Shown: positions 1 to 8,398, counted from the first letter of the stretch. The stretch: 61,626 nt of DNA from Lachnospiraceae bacterium (GCA_017392525.1 JAFOVD010000028.1:1-61626), one strand, 5' to 3'. Notes: generated from the sequence alone by a model not told the origin. A program made the numbers and translations.

Positions 1-24
1 TCTAAACTGTTCCTTATCATTCAT
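1..24 (-). CDS. 5' end of a truncated gene, unknown product
   Basis: An ATG at 24-22 on the minus strand opens a frame (MNDKEQFR) that runs off the window edge. A GAGG sequence about ten bases upstream could be its ribosome binding site. It begins six bases after the stop codon of the radical SAM gene, so the two are probably co-transcribed. Only eight residues are visible, so no function can be given, and the start itself is tentative. Confidence 0.35.
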
Positions 25-29
25 GTTAT

Positions 30-1172
30 CTATTCCTCAACTACCCAATCTGAAAGTATGCTAGGTTCATGCATCACTTCCCATTTGACCGGTATGGACT
101 TATCTGAACAATATCTGCATCGCTCAAATGGCGTTAATAATCTTCTCTGTATACGTTCTGATGTCATATCTTCTTCATATATGTCCACATATCCATCTTC
201 CGGAAGGTTTTTATCGAACTCACGGTTAAAATACTTTGTAGTAAATGGCAGAAAACATGCTGCAATCTTGCCATCATATAAGTTATGACAATGTGCCTGC
301 ATACAATGATAGAAATGATTAAGCCCCGGCATAGGTTCAAGCACCTGCTTCATTGTAAATTCCATGTTTAAATCAGAGATTCCATAATTTACATCCATCT
401 GTCTTAATTTATCTTCAATCTGATCCCGCTTATTCCGGACAGGCGGATAATAAGACATCCAAATATTTGTATAAGTATCTCGAACAGTATGATAAAAACT
501 ATCCGGCATGGACAACAGCTTCAACCCATTGGTAACTACATAACGAAGTGTCTGTGGATACAATTCATGAACCAGTTTTATATACTTTTCAATGTCCGGG
601 TTTAATAGGGGTTCTCCACCCAATATTCGTATCATTCCAATATCATCTACAAACTCATGCAGTCTTCGCAAATCTCTTTCGAACTTGTCATAATCTGTAA
701 AAATCTCCTCATGTACAAGTCCGGAATAGTGCTCACAGGCTTTACAATTAAGGTTACAGTGATCCGCAATATGAAACTCCATATATGGAAGATATTTTGA
801 CTGAACTAATGGCGTCAAAAAAGACAGTATTTTCTGCTCGGTAAGTTTCCCCTTCTCTACTCGGCTTGCGAGATAGAAATCCTCTACCTTCACACCTCGC
901 GCTATAGATTCCGTAACAAACATGGATTGTCCAATGTAATTCTGTGTAGGAATAATAATCATCTGAATCTTACCTTCCAGATATCTCTGACACATTTCAT
1001 TGAATCCAATAATTCCGTTTATCGCATTTGTTTCAAAGGCAACATAATCAATCTGATTAATCTTTTGTCCGGTTAATCTCTCTAAAAGAGGCGCGTACCC
1101 CTTCTCTATTATCAGTCGTACCGCTTTACCGACTTCATTGCCTTGCCAGATAACAATATTAATTTCTCCCAT
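30..1172 (-). CDS. Radical SAM protein with N-terminal nucleotide-binding-like region
   Basis: This is a 380-residue radical SAM enzyme. The CxxxCxxC iron-sulfur motif is at C139, C143 and C146, followed by an ILGGEPLLNP segment typical of the family. Further cysteines near the C-terminus (CMQAHC and CRYC) could hold an auxiliary cluster, as in SPASM or twitch domains. The first ~125 residues look like a small alpha/beta nucleotide-binding fold, a fusion often seen in polysaccharide loci. The substrate is unknown. It lies directly downstream of flagellin 1 but behind a terminator at 1225-1260, so it may be expressed separately. A role in modifying flagellin or a surface glycan is only inferred from the neighbourhood. 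Confidence 0.75.
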   Translation of the reverse strand: MGEINIVIWQGNEVGKAVRLIIEKGYAPLLERLTGQKINQIDYVAFETNAINGIIGFNEMCQRYLEGKIQMIIIPTQNYIGQSMFVTESIARGVKVEDFYLASRVEKGKLTEQKILSFLTPLVQSKYLPYMEFHIADHCNLNCKACEHYSGLVHEEIFTDYDKFERDLRRLHEFVDDIGMIRILGGEPLLNPDIEKYIKLVHELYPQTLRYVVTNGLKLLSMPDSFYHTVRDTYTNIWMSYYPPVRNKRDQIEDKLRQMDVNYGISDLNMEFTMKQVLEPMPGLNHFYHCMQAHCHNLYDGKIAACFLPFTTKYFNREFDKNLPEDGYVDIYEEDMTSERIQRRLLTPFERCRYCSDKSIPVKWEVMHEPSILSDWVVEE

Positions 1173-1224
1173 AATTCACTCCTTCACCCCAAAATCACCT
1201 ATAAATTTAATTCTACTTTAACAT

Positions 1225-1260
1225 AAAAAAGAGCCGGTGGATACCATAACCACCGGCTCT
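1225..1260 (-). terminator. Rho-independent terminator after flagellin 1
   Basis: Read on the minus strand, an 11-bp GC-rich stem (AGAGCCGGTGG paired with CCACCGGCTCT, loop of nine) is followed at once by a run of six T. It lies 25 bases past the flagellin stop codon. Confidence 0.93.
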
Positions 1261-1284
1261 GAATATTCATAACTATATTGCTGC

Positions 1285-2109
1285 TTACTGAAGCAGTGAA
1301 AGTACACCCTGTGTTGACTGGTTAGCCTGAGCAAGCATTGACTGTCCTGCCTGAGCAAGAATATTATTCTTGCTATATGTAACCATCTCAGATGCCATAT
1401 CTGTATCACGTACACGTGATTCAGATGCTGATGTATTTTCAGATGTTGTATCCAGGTTGGCAATTGTGTGCTCTAATCTGTTCTGAACCGCACCAAGATT
1501 AGCTCTCTGTGTAGAAATCGTATCAATTGCTGCCTGTACCATGCTCATTGATTCTCCAGCTGATTTAAATGAGCTAAGCTTCAAAGCAGAACCATTAACA
1601 CCTAATGACAATCCAGAAGTTGTAAGCTTTGCAATACTGATTGTAATTGCCTGTCCACTTAATGCACCTACCTGAAGATTCTTTCCTGTAAATGATCCAT
1701 CTAACAGATTCATTGTATTGAACTGTGTAGATGATGCGATACGGTTAATTTCGCATGATAACTGATCAACCTCTAACTTAAGAGAATTTCTATCAACAGA
1801 TGTATTTGTATCATTTGCTGCCTGAGTTGCAAGTTCATTCATACGCTGTAACATAGCGTGAACTTCATTTAATGCACCTTCAGCTGTCTGTACTACAGAA
1901 ATACCATCAGAGGCGTTTGTAGATGCTCTATCCAATCCTCTAATCTGAGATCTCATCTTCTCGGAAATTGCCAGTCCTGCTGCATCATCTGCTGCTCGGT
2001 TAATCTTGTAACCACTGGATAATTTCTCTGTTGACTTAGACTGGGCACTTGTTGTGATTCCCAACTGTCTGTTTGTGTTCATTGCTTGCAGATTGTGCTG
2101 TACTACCAT
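1285..2109 (-). CDS. Flagellin 1
   Basis: This is a 274-residue flagellin, the building block of the flagellar filament, exported unfolded by the flagellar type III system. It consists almost only of the conserved N-terminal (about 1-140) and C-terminal (about 190-274) D0/D1 helices, with a very short centre, so the filament surface should be smooth. The D1 segment LQRMNELATQAAND matches the helix known in other flagellins to contact TLR5. The end SMLALANQ-like segment and LSLLQ finish are typical. It is a close paralogue of flagellin 2 at 3592-4416. It has a sigma-28 promoter at 2263-2289, a long leader with a CsrA-type hairpin, and a strong AGGAGG ribosome binding site. Confidence 0.97.
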   Translation of the reverse strand: MVVQHNLQAMNTNRQLGITTSAQSKSTEKLSSGYKINRAADDAAGLAISEKMRSQIRGLDRASTNASDGISVVQTAEGALNEVHAMLQRMNELATQAANDTNTSVDRNSLKLEVDQLSCEINRIASSTQFNTMNLLDGSFTGKNLQVGALSGQAITISIAKLTTSGLSLGVNGSALKLSSFKSAGESMSMVQAAIDTISTQRANLGAVQNRLEHTIANLDTTSENTSASESRVRDTDMASEMVTYSKNNILAQAGQSMLAQANQSTQGVLSLLQ

Positions 2110-2161
2110 AATTCGCTTCCTCCTTGATAAAAAAGAAAAATAAAAAATGTAAATGTATACC

Positions 2162-2177
2162 GCAACATCCGTGTCGC
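2162..2177 (-). promoter_or_regulatory. Putative CsrA-binding hairpin in flagellin 1 leader
   Basis: On the minus strand GCGACA-CGGA-UGUUGC forms a 6-bp stem (one G-U pair) that presents GGA in a four-base loop. The core ACACGGAUGU matches the CsrA consensus ACANGGANGU at every position. It lies 52 bases before the flagellin start codon. CsrA of Bacillus subtilis blocks flagellin (hag) translation through leader sites, and FliW relieves it; both proteins are encoded nearby (8531-9212). Confidence 0.65.
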
Positions 2178-2262
2178 AACTTAGAGAAGTAATCTCAGAA
2201 ACCTTCCATAGCTAATATTACATCTGAGCTTCTTACCTTTCATTTGTTTCCTTACACTCAAT

Positions 2263-2289
2263 ATATCGGTGTATAATCACAAAACTTTA
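2263..2289 (-). promoter_or_regulatory. Sigma-28 (SigD) promoter of flagellin 1
   Basis: On the minus strand TAAA (2289-2286), exactly 15 bases, then ACCGATAT (2270-2263) agree with the sigma-28 consensus TAAA-N15-GCCGATAT in seven of eight -10 bases. The transcript should start near 2256 and carry a leader of about 145 bases. The rest of the gap (2290-2375) shows no clear signal. Confidence 0.85.
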
Positions 2290-2375
2290 CCCCTAAATTC
2301 ATATTTTTTATGTTTTTTATACAACTACAACATTTTGGCAGTACATTATCTGAAATTGTCTATATTTTGTGGATT

Positions 2376-3431
2376 TTAGTAATCCAGATTTTGAATAATC
2401 ACCTGCTTTGCAATCTCCGATACATGCAATTTCTCCAGTCTTTTTATATGCGCTTCATCGATTTCCTCGCCTCTGGATTTAATAATAATAAGTTCCTTTA
2501 TAAATCTCACATTATCAATTAATTCGCTAAGTTCATGTGTATCTGTATACAGACCTTCCACCTGATACTGTTTCTCCATCTTTATGATATAGAGAATCAA
2601 TTCAATAATAGGCAATTCTCGACTGATATCCGATGCCGGGAGCCTTACATCCGGGCGGTAGTTGATAAACTCATGGAACATCTTATCCGCCTCTTCGATC
2701 TGTCCCAGTCGAATCAACTGTCCTACCGCCAATTTCAGTTCCTTCGTCTCTGCCTTTTCCGATGTATAAATCACCGGCATTTCCTGCACTTTTAAATCAT
2801 TATAAACAATAAATACTTTTAATAACGGTTCAGATAAGAAACCATACACACGTCTATGATATGCATCATAATTTGTCACATCAATTTCTCTTGATGCCCG
2901 AAATAAGACCGTAAATAACCATTCGCAATAAGCCATATAAACTTCACGCTTCATCACGCAGAGATTGCCATAATACCCTTCTTTCGTACTCATAACACGG
3001 TCAAAAGTCTCGACATATTCCGGATAACACTCCTCTATAGCCAGACGCACTGCATCCATATCTTTTACATTATGGACTTTCTTGTATGTCTCATAATGAC
3101 TATCCTCACCTACCATCTGAATAGGTGCGATTACATCATATGACTCCATCACTTTCTCTACCGTCTCTTTTTGCAGCAGATTTCCATCAAAATCAGCAAA
3201 GAATCTTCGATAATGATTGATTCCTATAATATCCGAATCAGTATCATTCTTCCAAATCCAATACAATCCGGTCAATTCACCAAATAAGGGATTTAAATCC
3301 GAGATATTATCTCCTGTATTATCTTCCAGATACCCCAGATTCTGGCTTAGTGTGCGTCCTACATGAAGTGGCACATATCCTTCTGCAACCGGCAAATCGC
3401 ATTTCTTATGAGTCATTACATAGATCTTCAT
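2376..3431 (-). CDS. DUF4422 family protein, probable glycosyltransferase
   Basis: The 351-residue protein starts with the DUF4422 hallmark: MKIYVMTHKK, then about 50 residues on an ELTGLYWIWKN motif and a GINHYRRFF motif. The family is widespread in capsule and exopolysaccharide loci and is thought to act in glycan transfer. The C-terminal ~130 residues are helical and look like a separate region. It is a single gene between two flagellin genes, behind a terminator, which suggests flagellin or surface glycan decoration. That role is inference; no donor or acceptor can be read from the sequence. Confidence 0.78.
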   Translation of the reverse strand: MKIYVMTHKKCDLPVAEGYVPLHVGRTLSQNLGYLEDNTGDNISDLNPLFGELTGLYWIWKNDTDSDIIGINHYRRFFADFDGNLLQKETVEKVMESYDVIAPIQMVGEDSHYETYKKVHNVKDMDAVRLAIEECYPEYVETFDRVMSTKEGYYGNLCVMKREVYMAYCEWLFTVLFRASREIDVTNYDAYHRRVYGFLSEPLLKVFIVYNDLKVQEMPVIYTSEKAETKELKLAVGQLIRLGQIEEADKMFHEFINYRPDVRLPASDISRELPIIELILYIIKMEKQYQVEGLYTDTHELSELIDNVRFIKELIIIKSRGEEIDEAHIKRLEKLHVSEIAKQVIIQNLDY

Positions 3432-3534
3432 TTAGAGTCTCCTATCATCAACAAGTTACTACGATAACCTATCCTCTTCTAATTGAATTATAAACTTTAA
3501 TTTCTGCCTGTTCTAGTTTTTTATATATTTCTTG

Positions 3535-3573
3535 TAAAACCAAGAAAAGGGGCCAGCTTACGCCGACCCCTTT
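3535..3573 (-). terminator. Rho-independent terminator after flagellin 2
   Basis: On the minus strand GGGGTCGGC and GCTGGCCCC pair around a GTAA loop, flanked by A and T runs, and a broken T tract (TTTTCTTGGTTTT) follows. It lies about 20 bases past the stop codon of flagellin 2. Confidence 0.85.
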
Positions 3574-3591
3574 CGGTAGTTAATTTAGAGA

Positions 3592-4416
3592 TTAACCAAG
3601 TAAGGACAGAACACCCTGTGTTGACTGGTTAGCCTGAGCAAGCATTGACTGACCTGCCTGAGCAAGAATGTTGTTCTTGCTGTAGGTAACCATTTCAGAT
3701 GCCATATCTGTATCACGGATACGAGATTCAGCACTTGAAGTATTTTCAGATGTTGTATCCAAGTTAGCAATGGTATGTTCCAGACGGTTCTGAACAGCAC
3801 CAAGTGTAGCTCTCTGTGTAGATACCTGATCGATAGCTGCCTGTACCTTAGACATTGTAGCACCTGCTGTAGAGAATGAAGATACTGCTAATCCTGATCC
3901 AGCTGCACCAAGACTAAGAGCAGAAGCCTTCATAGATCCGATAGAGATGCTGATAGACTGTCCACTTAAAGCACCAACCTGAAGGTTCTTTCCTGTGAAA
4001 GATCCATCTAACAAGTTCATTGTGTTGAACTGTGTTGTAGAAGCGATACGATCGATTTCAGATCCTAACTGGCTAATTTCAAGAGAGATAGAAGTTCTAT
4101 CTGTTGAAGTATTAGTATCGTTAGCAGCCTGTGTTGCAAGTTCGTTCATACGCTGTAAGATAGAATGAACTTCGTTTAATGCACCTTCAGCTGTCTGTAC
4201 TACAGAAATACCATCCTGAGCATTTGTAGAAGCCTTATCAAGACCTCTGATCTGAGATCTCATCTTTTCAGAAATAGCAAGACCAGCAGCGTCATCACCA
4301 GCACGGTTAATCTTGTAACCAGATGATAACTTTTCTGTTGACTTTGCCTGAGCGCTTGTTGTGATTCCTAACTGTCTGTTAGTGTTCATTGCCTGCATAT
4401 TATGCTGTACTACCAT
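3592..4416 (-). CDS. Flagellin 2
   Basis: This is a second 274-residue flagellin with the same architecture and length as flagellin 1: N-terminal D0/D1 helices, a very short centre, and C-terminal D1/D0 helices ending in LSLLG. The paralogues differ mainly between residues ~105 and ~215, with near-identical ends. TLR5-region residues LQRMNELATQAAND are kept. It is expressed from a sigma-28 promoter at 4539-4565 through a ~115-base leader that contains a GGA-loop hairpin and a strong AGGAGG site. Codon choice looks even and strongly biased, as expected of an abundant filament protein, so this may be the major flagellin; that is inference. Confidence 0.97.
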   Translation of the reverse strand: MVVQHNMQAMNTNRQLGITTSAQAKSTEKLSSGYKINRAGDDAAGLAISEKMRSQIRGLDKASTNAQDGISVVQTAEGALNEVHSILQRMNELATQAANDTNTSTDRTSISLEISQLGSEIDRIASTTQFNTMNLLDGSFTGKNLQVGALSGQSISISIGSMKASALSLGAAGSGLAVSSFSTAGATMSKVQAAIDQVSTQRATLGAVQNRLEHTIANLDTTSENTSSAESRIRDTDMASEMVTYSKNNILAQAGQSMLAQANQSTQGVLSLLG

Positions 4417-4441
4417 AATTTATTCCTCCTTGAATATGAGT

Positions 4442-4457
4442 GAGGCATCCATGCCCC
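4442..4457 (-). promoter_or_regulatory. Putative CsrA-binding hairpin in flagellin 2 leader
   Basis: On the minus strand GGGGCA-UGGA-UGCCUC folds as a 6-bp stem with GGA in a four-base loop, the same 6+4+6 design as the hairpin before flagellin 1 although the stem bases differ. It lies 25 bases before the start codon and just upstream of the CAAGGAGGA ribosome binding site, which itself contains a GGA core that could be the second contact of a CsrA dimer. Confidence 0.65.
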
Positions 4458-4538
4458 AATTATTAGATTGTGAAGTGCTTATCTGTTCTCCGGCCGTACG
4501 CTCCCTCGAACACTTGCACGATTCACCTTACACTTGTT

Positions 4539-4565
4539 ATATCGGACAGTCTGCCCGATACTTTA
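4539..4565 (-). promoter_or_regulatory. Sigma-28 promoter of flagellin 2
   Basis: TAAA (4565-4562), 15 bases, TCCGATAT (4546-4539) on the minus strand fit the sigma-28 consensus. The -10 element lies in a 21-base near-palindrome from 4540 to 4560, whose meaning is unclear. Confidence 0.87.
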
Positions 4566-4588
4566 TAGCTAAAAATAATTTTTTCAAA

Positions 4589-5068
4589 TTATTTTTTACT
4601 ATCATAAAACTGCGGATCTACATAGTTACGTTCCATCATGGTCTTATAATATGTATTCACCGCCTGTTGGCTCTTTCGAACCTCTTTTGCTTTACTTTTA
4701 ATATTAGAAAATTTCACTTCCGCCAATTGCTTATTACGTTTTTCCTGAGCCTGGATTGTAGCACTCAAATCCGTAATTTCACGAATATACATCTGCATCT
4801 TACGAATTTCATCTGCATATAATGCACGATTACTGTTCAATGCTTCTCTAACTCTATTATACATCTGCTGAAAGCCGTTATCCAGTCCAGTCAATTGATC
4901 AATCAACACTTGTTTCTTGTCAATATTTTCGTCAAACTGATCCGGTGTAGCATTATCATCCTGCAAAATCTGATTCTGCTCGCGATTTAATAATCGAATC
5001 TCTTCTAATATTCGAATCTTCTTTTCCAGACTTTCTCGCATCATCTGCACATAATTTAGTTCTGCCAT
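4589..5068 (-). CDS. Small helical flagellar protein, possible FliT/FlgN-like chaperone
   Basis: This 159-residue protein is predicted to be almost wholly alpha-helical, rich in charged heptad-like stretches. It is the last gene of the flaG-fliD-fliS unit, 36 bases after fliS. The position directly after fliS is where fliT stands in many bacteria; FliT is the export chaperone of the cap protein FliD. Sequence similarity to FliT or FlgN is too weak to be sure by eye. The C-terminal segment (NTYYKTMMERNYVDPQFYDSKK in outline: aromatic plus basic) is distinctive and may bind partners. Confidence 0.6.
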   Translation of the reverse strand: MAELNYVQMMRESLEKKIRILEEIRLLNREQNQILQDDNATPDQFDENIDKKQVLIDQLTGLDNGFQQMYNRVREALNSNRALYADEIRKMQMYIREITDLSATIQAQEKRNKQLAEVKFSNIKSKAKEVRKSQQAVNTYYKTMMERNYVDPQFYDSKK

Positions 5069-5104
5069 GTTGTCTCCTACCTCCGGCTTCAGAAATTTAA
5101 GCTA

Positions 5105-5503
5105 CTAGCCAGCGACCACTCCGCCTGTTCCTACTTTATTTGCTTTCATGACCTCTTTCCAAGTGTCACGCATTGTACGAATATGTTTTAATGCTTCATT
5201 TAAAACTTCCGGATCTTTCTTCACATTTGCTTCAATCAAGCAATCTCTAATATATTCATACACGTTCTCAAAATCTTTTGCAACCGGATACTTATGATTC
5301 AGCGTCGACTGTAATTCATCGATAATATTATTCGCTTTACGAATATTAATATGTGCTTTCTCTATATCCTTTTCCTCAATTCCCGCAAGCGCAATATTGC
5401 AAAACTTAATCGCTCCATCATAGAGCATAAGCGTCAATTCCGCCGGAGATGCAGTCATTACTTTATTTCTTTGATAAACTGCGTATGGGTTACTTGGTGT
5501 CAT
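5105..5503 (-). CDS. fliS: Flagellar export chaperone FliS
   Basis: The 132-residue protein has the classic FliS opening NPYAVYQRNKV followed by ASPAELTLMLYDGAIKF, and a four-helix layout of the usual length. FliS binds the disordered C-terminus of flagellin in the cytoplasm, prevents premature polymerisation and delivers it to the export gate; in B. subtilis it also tunes FliW/CsrA by titrating flagellin. It lies 49 bases after fliD, in the normal gene order. Confidence 0.96.
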   Translation of the reverse strand: MTPSNPYAVYQRNKVMTASPAELTLMLYDGAIKFCNIALAGIEEKDIEKAHINIRKANNIIDELQSTLNHKYPVAKDFENVYEYIRDCLIEANVKKDPEVLNEALKHIRTMRDTWKEVMKANKVGTGGVVAG

Positions 5504-5552
5504 AAAATGTCCTCCTACATATAACGTCCTTGTTATTTACCAGCCTTTTCTA

Positions 5553-7886
5553 TTAGCCCAACATACTTGTTAAAGAACTGCTGTTAGAATTCAGTGTACT
5601 AAGTGCAGATTCCATTGCTGAGAACTGTTTATAGTATCTACTCTCAGCATCTGACAAACGTGTTTCCCACTGACTGATTAACTTCGTGTAATCACTATAT
5701 TCCGTTGCCATCTCTTTGTCATTATATACATTGTACATACTCTTAAGAGAGGTACTCTTCATCTTCTTGTCCAGGTTCTTGTATAGACCATCGGTCAGCT
5801 GCTTCATAAAATCAACTACCTGATCCGCATTATCCTGAAGCGCTGCAAGAAGTTTATCCTTGTTACCGGATGTCAGTGAATCATCGGAATCACCATCAAT
5901 ATGATAAGCATACTGCTCATTTGCAGCAGATCCTAAGATACCCAGTGTACTGATTCCAAATGTACTAAGCGAAATCTTCTTACCGTCAATCTCATAAGAC
6001 TGATACATGGAACTTGTCATTGTATTAATAACATCATTCAATGTTCCATCTCGTCTGAGAAGTGAATCCTTGATCTTAGATTCCCATTTCTCAACCTGAC
6101 TATCTGTCATAGATTCCTTTTCATCATCTGTTAATGGCTCATATCCCTTTGCAGAGTCTGCATTATAAAGAGAAACCAGTTCATTAATTACTTCGTTATA
6201 AGATGTCAGGAAATCTTTAATCTTATCATAAAGTCCCTGTACATCTCTTGTGGTTGTAATCGTAAGCGGTTCATCATCAGAAGTTTCTGCAAGTGCATTA
6301 ATAGTCAAACCATTTACACTGATTGAGTTTGAAGAGCCGGTAAATTCTACATCATTTAGTTCAATAATAGCATCCTGACCATAGATTCTGGACGCACCAC
6401 TGGTTGTATTTCCGGCAGCCAATGCGGAAACTGCGCTTTCAATCTTAGTTACATAAGATGAAACTGCATCGGAAAATGCATCTGTCGTTGTATCCACATA
6501 ATCAGCACCATCTCCAAAATCAGCATATTTAGTCAGAGTTGCTGTTGCATTGGAAATCGTCTCGTTGTATCCGTCAATCTCTGACTGAATTGTAGCAATT
6601 GTGTCAGAAAGAGTACCTGCTGCCACTGCATTGTCCACTCGCTCTGTATTATCACCATAATTCAGCTTGTAATCCGAAACTGTATTTAATGCTGTTTCAT
6701 AAGCATTCAATCCGGACTTGTCTGAGATTTCATTTCCATCATCATCTGTAGATGTTGTAATCAATCCGGCTGACTTAGCCAAATCCTCTATCTTCTCTGT
6801 AACAGACTGCAGCTTCTCTGTTGATTCATATGTGATTTCATTTCCATCTGCATCTGTGCCTGTATACTTGTATCCGGTAACATTGCCATCTGCATCCTTC
6901 TGCTCTTCAACTGCTGTATATGCCTGACCATCTACCACATATGTACTATCACGATTTGATGTATACGTTGTATACAGATTTTCAATCTCGGAAAGTGCAG
7001 CTGCGTTATCTGATGTCGCATAGCTCTGCATCGTCTGATATGCTTTTGCATAATTGAGTTCTGCAGTTGCCTTATTACTGTTTGTTGTTGCAGCTGTCTT
7101 ATCGCTATAGGCCTCTCCCATCTCCTGGAGAATACCACTTACATATTCCGTAAGCGTTTTACCTGCCTCTGTTGCAGCTGTCTGATATTCAGCCAGTTTC
7201 TGATACTGCTTATATGTAGGATCAATATACTGACCCGAGCTGTCCTTGGCATCTGACACAAAATTAAGTCCCAATGAAGAAAGCGCAGCTGTACCATCTG
7301 TATTTGCGCCAGTCAGTGTGAAGTCATTATCTACACCTGAATCTGATGCACTTACAAAAATACGCTTATTTGTCGCATCATAATTGGCCTTAACTCCGGA
7401 TTCCTTTAACTGGTTTACAAAATCTGAAATCTTCGTGCTACCTGTAACGGAAATATTCTTGGTTCCGGTTGCTGTTGTTACCGCAATAGTGCCGGTTCCT
7501 CCGGTATATCCCAAGTCCGCCAGAGTAGAAGACGATGTACTGTTATCAAGCTTTGCACCGGTCAGATATCCGGTCTTCGCCAACTGTTTAATCTTCAAAG
7601 ACTGTGTACCTACCAACGCATCTGAACTCGCAGTAATAGTGGCCTTGGTTGTATCTGAAACGGATGTCGTATTCAGATTATACGCAGATGAATATCTCAT
7701 AGCAGAAATTGAATTATAAAGACTGTAAATCTTTTTATTTGCACTCTTCCATGCATCCTGCTTCCAAGACAACTTCGTCTGAGCTTTTTTATATTTATCA
7801 ACTTTTGTTTTATAGGACTGTGTCAATGCAGATACAATAGATTCTGTATCCAAACCTGAACTAAGTCCTGACATACGAATTGCCAT
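5553..7886 (-). CDS. fliD: Flagellar filament cap protein FliD (HAP2)
   Basis: FliD forms the cap at the filament tip and helps flagellin to polymerise. The N-terminal FliD_N region (MSGLSSGLDTESIV, about 1-100) and the C-terminal FliD_C region ending in SSLTSMLG are both clear. At 777 residues it is longer than the common 450-600. The extra length lies in the middle (about 220-490), which is rich in Ala, Thr and Asp and includes helical stretches. The middle domains face outward and vary greatly between species. It follows flaG by 37 bases. Confidence 0.96.
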   Translation of the reverse strand: MAIRMSGLSSGLDTESIVSALTQSYKTKVDKYKKAQTKLSWKQDAWKSANKKIYSLYNSISAMRYSSAYNLNTTSVSDTTKATITASSDALVGTQSLKIKQLAKTGYLTGAKLDNSTSSSTLADLGYTGGTGTIAVTTATGTKNISVTGSTKISDFVNQLKESGVKANYDATNKRIFVSASDSGVDNDFTLTGANTDGTAALSSLGLNFVSDAKDSSGQYIDPTYKQYQKLAEYQTAATEAGKTLTEYVSGILQEMGEAYSDKTAATTNSNKATAELNYAKAYQTMQSYATSDNAAALSEIENLYTTYTSNRDSTYVVDGQAYTAVEEQKDADGNVTGYKYTGTDADGNEITYESTEKLQSVTEKIEDLAKSAGLITTSTDDDGNEISDKSGLNAYETALNTVSDYKLNYGDNTERVDNAVAAGTLSDTIATIQSEIDGYNETISNATATLTKYADFGDGADYVDTTTDAFSDAVSSYVTKIESAVSALAAGNTTSGASRIYGQDAIIELNDVEFTGSSNSISVNGLTINALAETSDDEPLTITTTRDVQGLYDKIKDFLTSYNEVINELVSLYNADSAKGYEPLTDDEKESMTDSQVEKWESKIKDSLLRRDGTLNDVINTMTSSMYQSYEIDGKKISLSTFGISTLGILGSAANEQYAYHIDGDSDDSLTSGNKDKLLAALQDNADQVVDFMKQLTDGLYKNLDKKMKSTSLKSMYNVYNDKEMATEYSDYTKLISQWETRLSDAESRYYKQFSAMESALSTLNSNSSSLTSMLG

Positions 7887-7923
7887 AATAATCCCTCACA
7901 TTCTGTATTACAGATTGTTATTC

Positions 7924-8331
7924 CTATCTCTTTTCGTCTACTAAAATTCCTGCCATCTCCCATGCTTTCGCAATTAGATCAAGAGTTTTCTCTGCCGGAA
8001 TTTCCTTAACGACCTTGTGTGTTTCCTTGTCCAAAAGCTTAATGGTTACTCGATGTGTTTTATCGTGAAAACCAAATACCGCTTCTGTATTTCCCAATGA
8101 CTTGTTGATTTTTGATACAGCTTCCTTTAACTGCTTTTCACTGGCAGTTCCATCACCATCATCAGCCAGTGCTTCCTGAACACGATTTCCTCTAACATCG
8201 CTCTCCTCAATAACCGGCTCTTCAACAGCTTCCACGCTGTTCACATTACTGACAGGGCTAGTCTGAATACTCGCAGTACTTCCCTGTGCTGCAAAACTAT
8301 TTGAAATGCTATTATTTGTTTCTACAGTCAT
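7924..8331 (-). CDS. flaG: FlaG family flagellar protein
   Basis: The C-terminal half carries the FlaG pattern: KEAVSKINKSLG, then FGFHDKTHRVTIKLLDKETHKVVKEIPAEKTLDLIAKAWEMAGILVDE. FlaG influences filament length in several genera by an unknown mechanism. I chose the ATG at 8331 (135 residues) because a GGAGG lies eight bases before it; an ATG at 8346 would overlap that site. It heads the flaG-fliD-fliS unit, which has its own sigma-28-like promoter at 8399-8425. Confidence 0.9.
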   Translation of the reverse strand: MTVETNNSISNSFAAQGSTASIQTSPVSNVNSVEAVEEPVIEESDVRGNRVQEALADDGDGTASEKQLKEAVSKINKSLGNTEAVFGFHDKTHRVTIKLLDKETHKVVKEIPAEKTLDLIAKAWEMAGILVDEKR

Positions 8332-8338
8332 TTCTTGC

Positions 8339-8348
8339 ACCTCCATGT
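8339..8348 (-). promoter_or_regulatory. CsrA-consensus sequence over the flaG ribosome binding site
   Basis: ACATGGAGGT on the minus strand matches all fixed positions of the CsrA consensus ACANGGANGU and contains the flaG Shine-Dalgarno GGAGG. Because any strong Shine-Dalgarno supplies GGA, the informative part is the flanking ACA and GU. Binding here would block translation of the first gene of the flaG-fliD-fliS unit. Confidence 0.45.
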
Positions 8349-8398
8349 GTTTATAAATTTATATATCGCCCACTTATTTGTATCTACTACTAATCCTA

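Noticed and set aside
4540-4560. 21-base near-palindrome TATCGGACAG/CTGCCCGATA as a possible operator or terminator.
   Set aside because: Its left arm is the sigma-28 -10 box and no T run follows. A regulatory meaning cannot be excluded but has no support.
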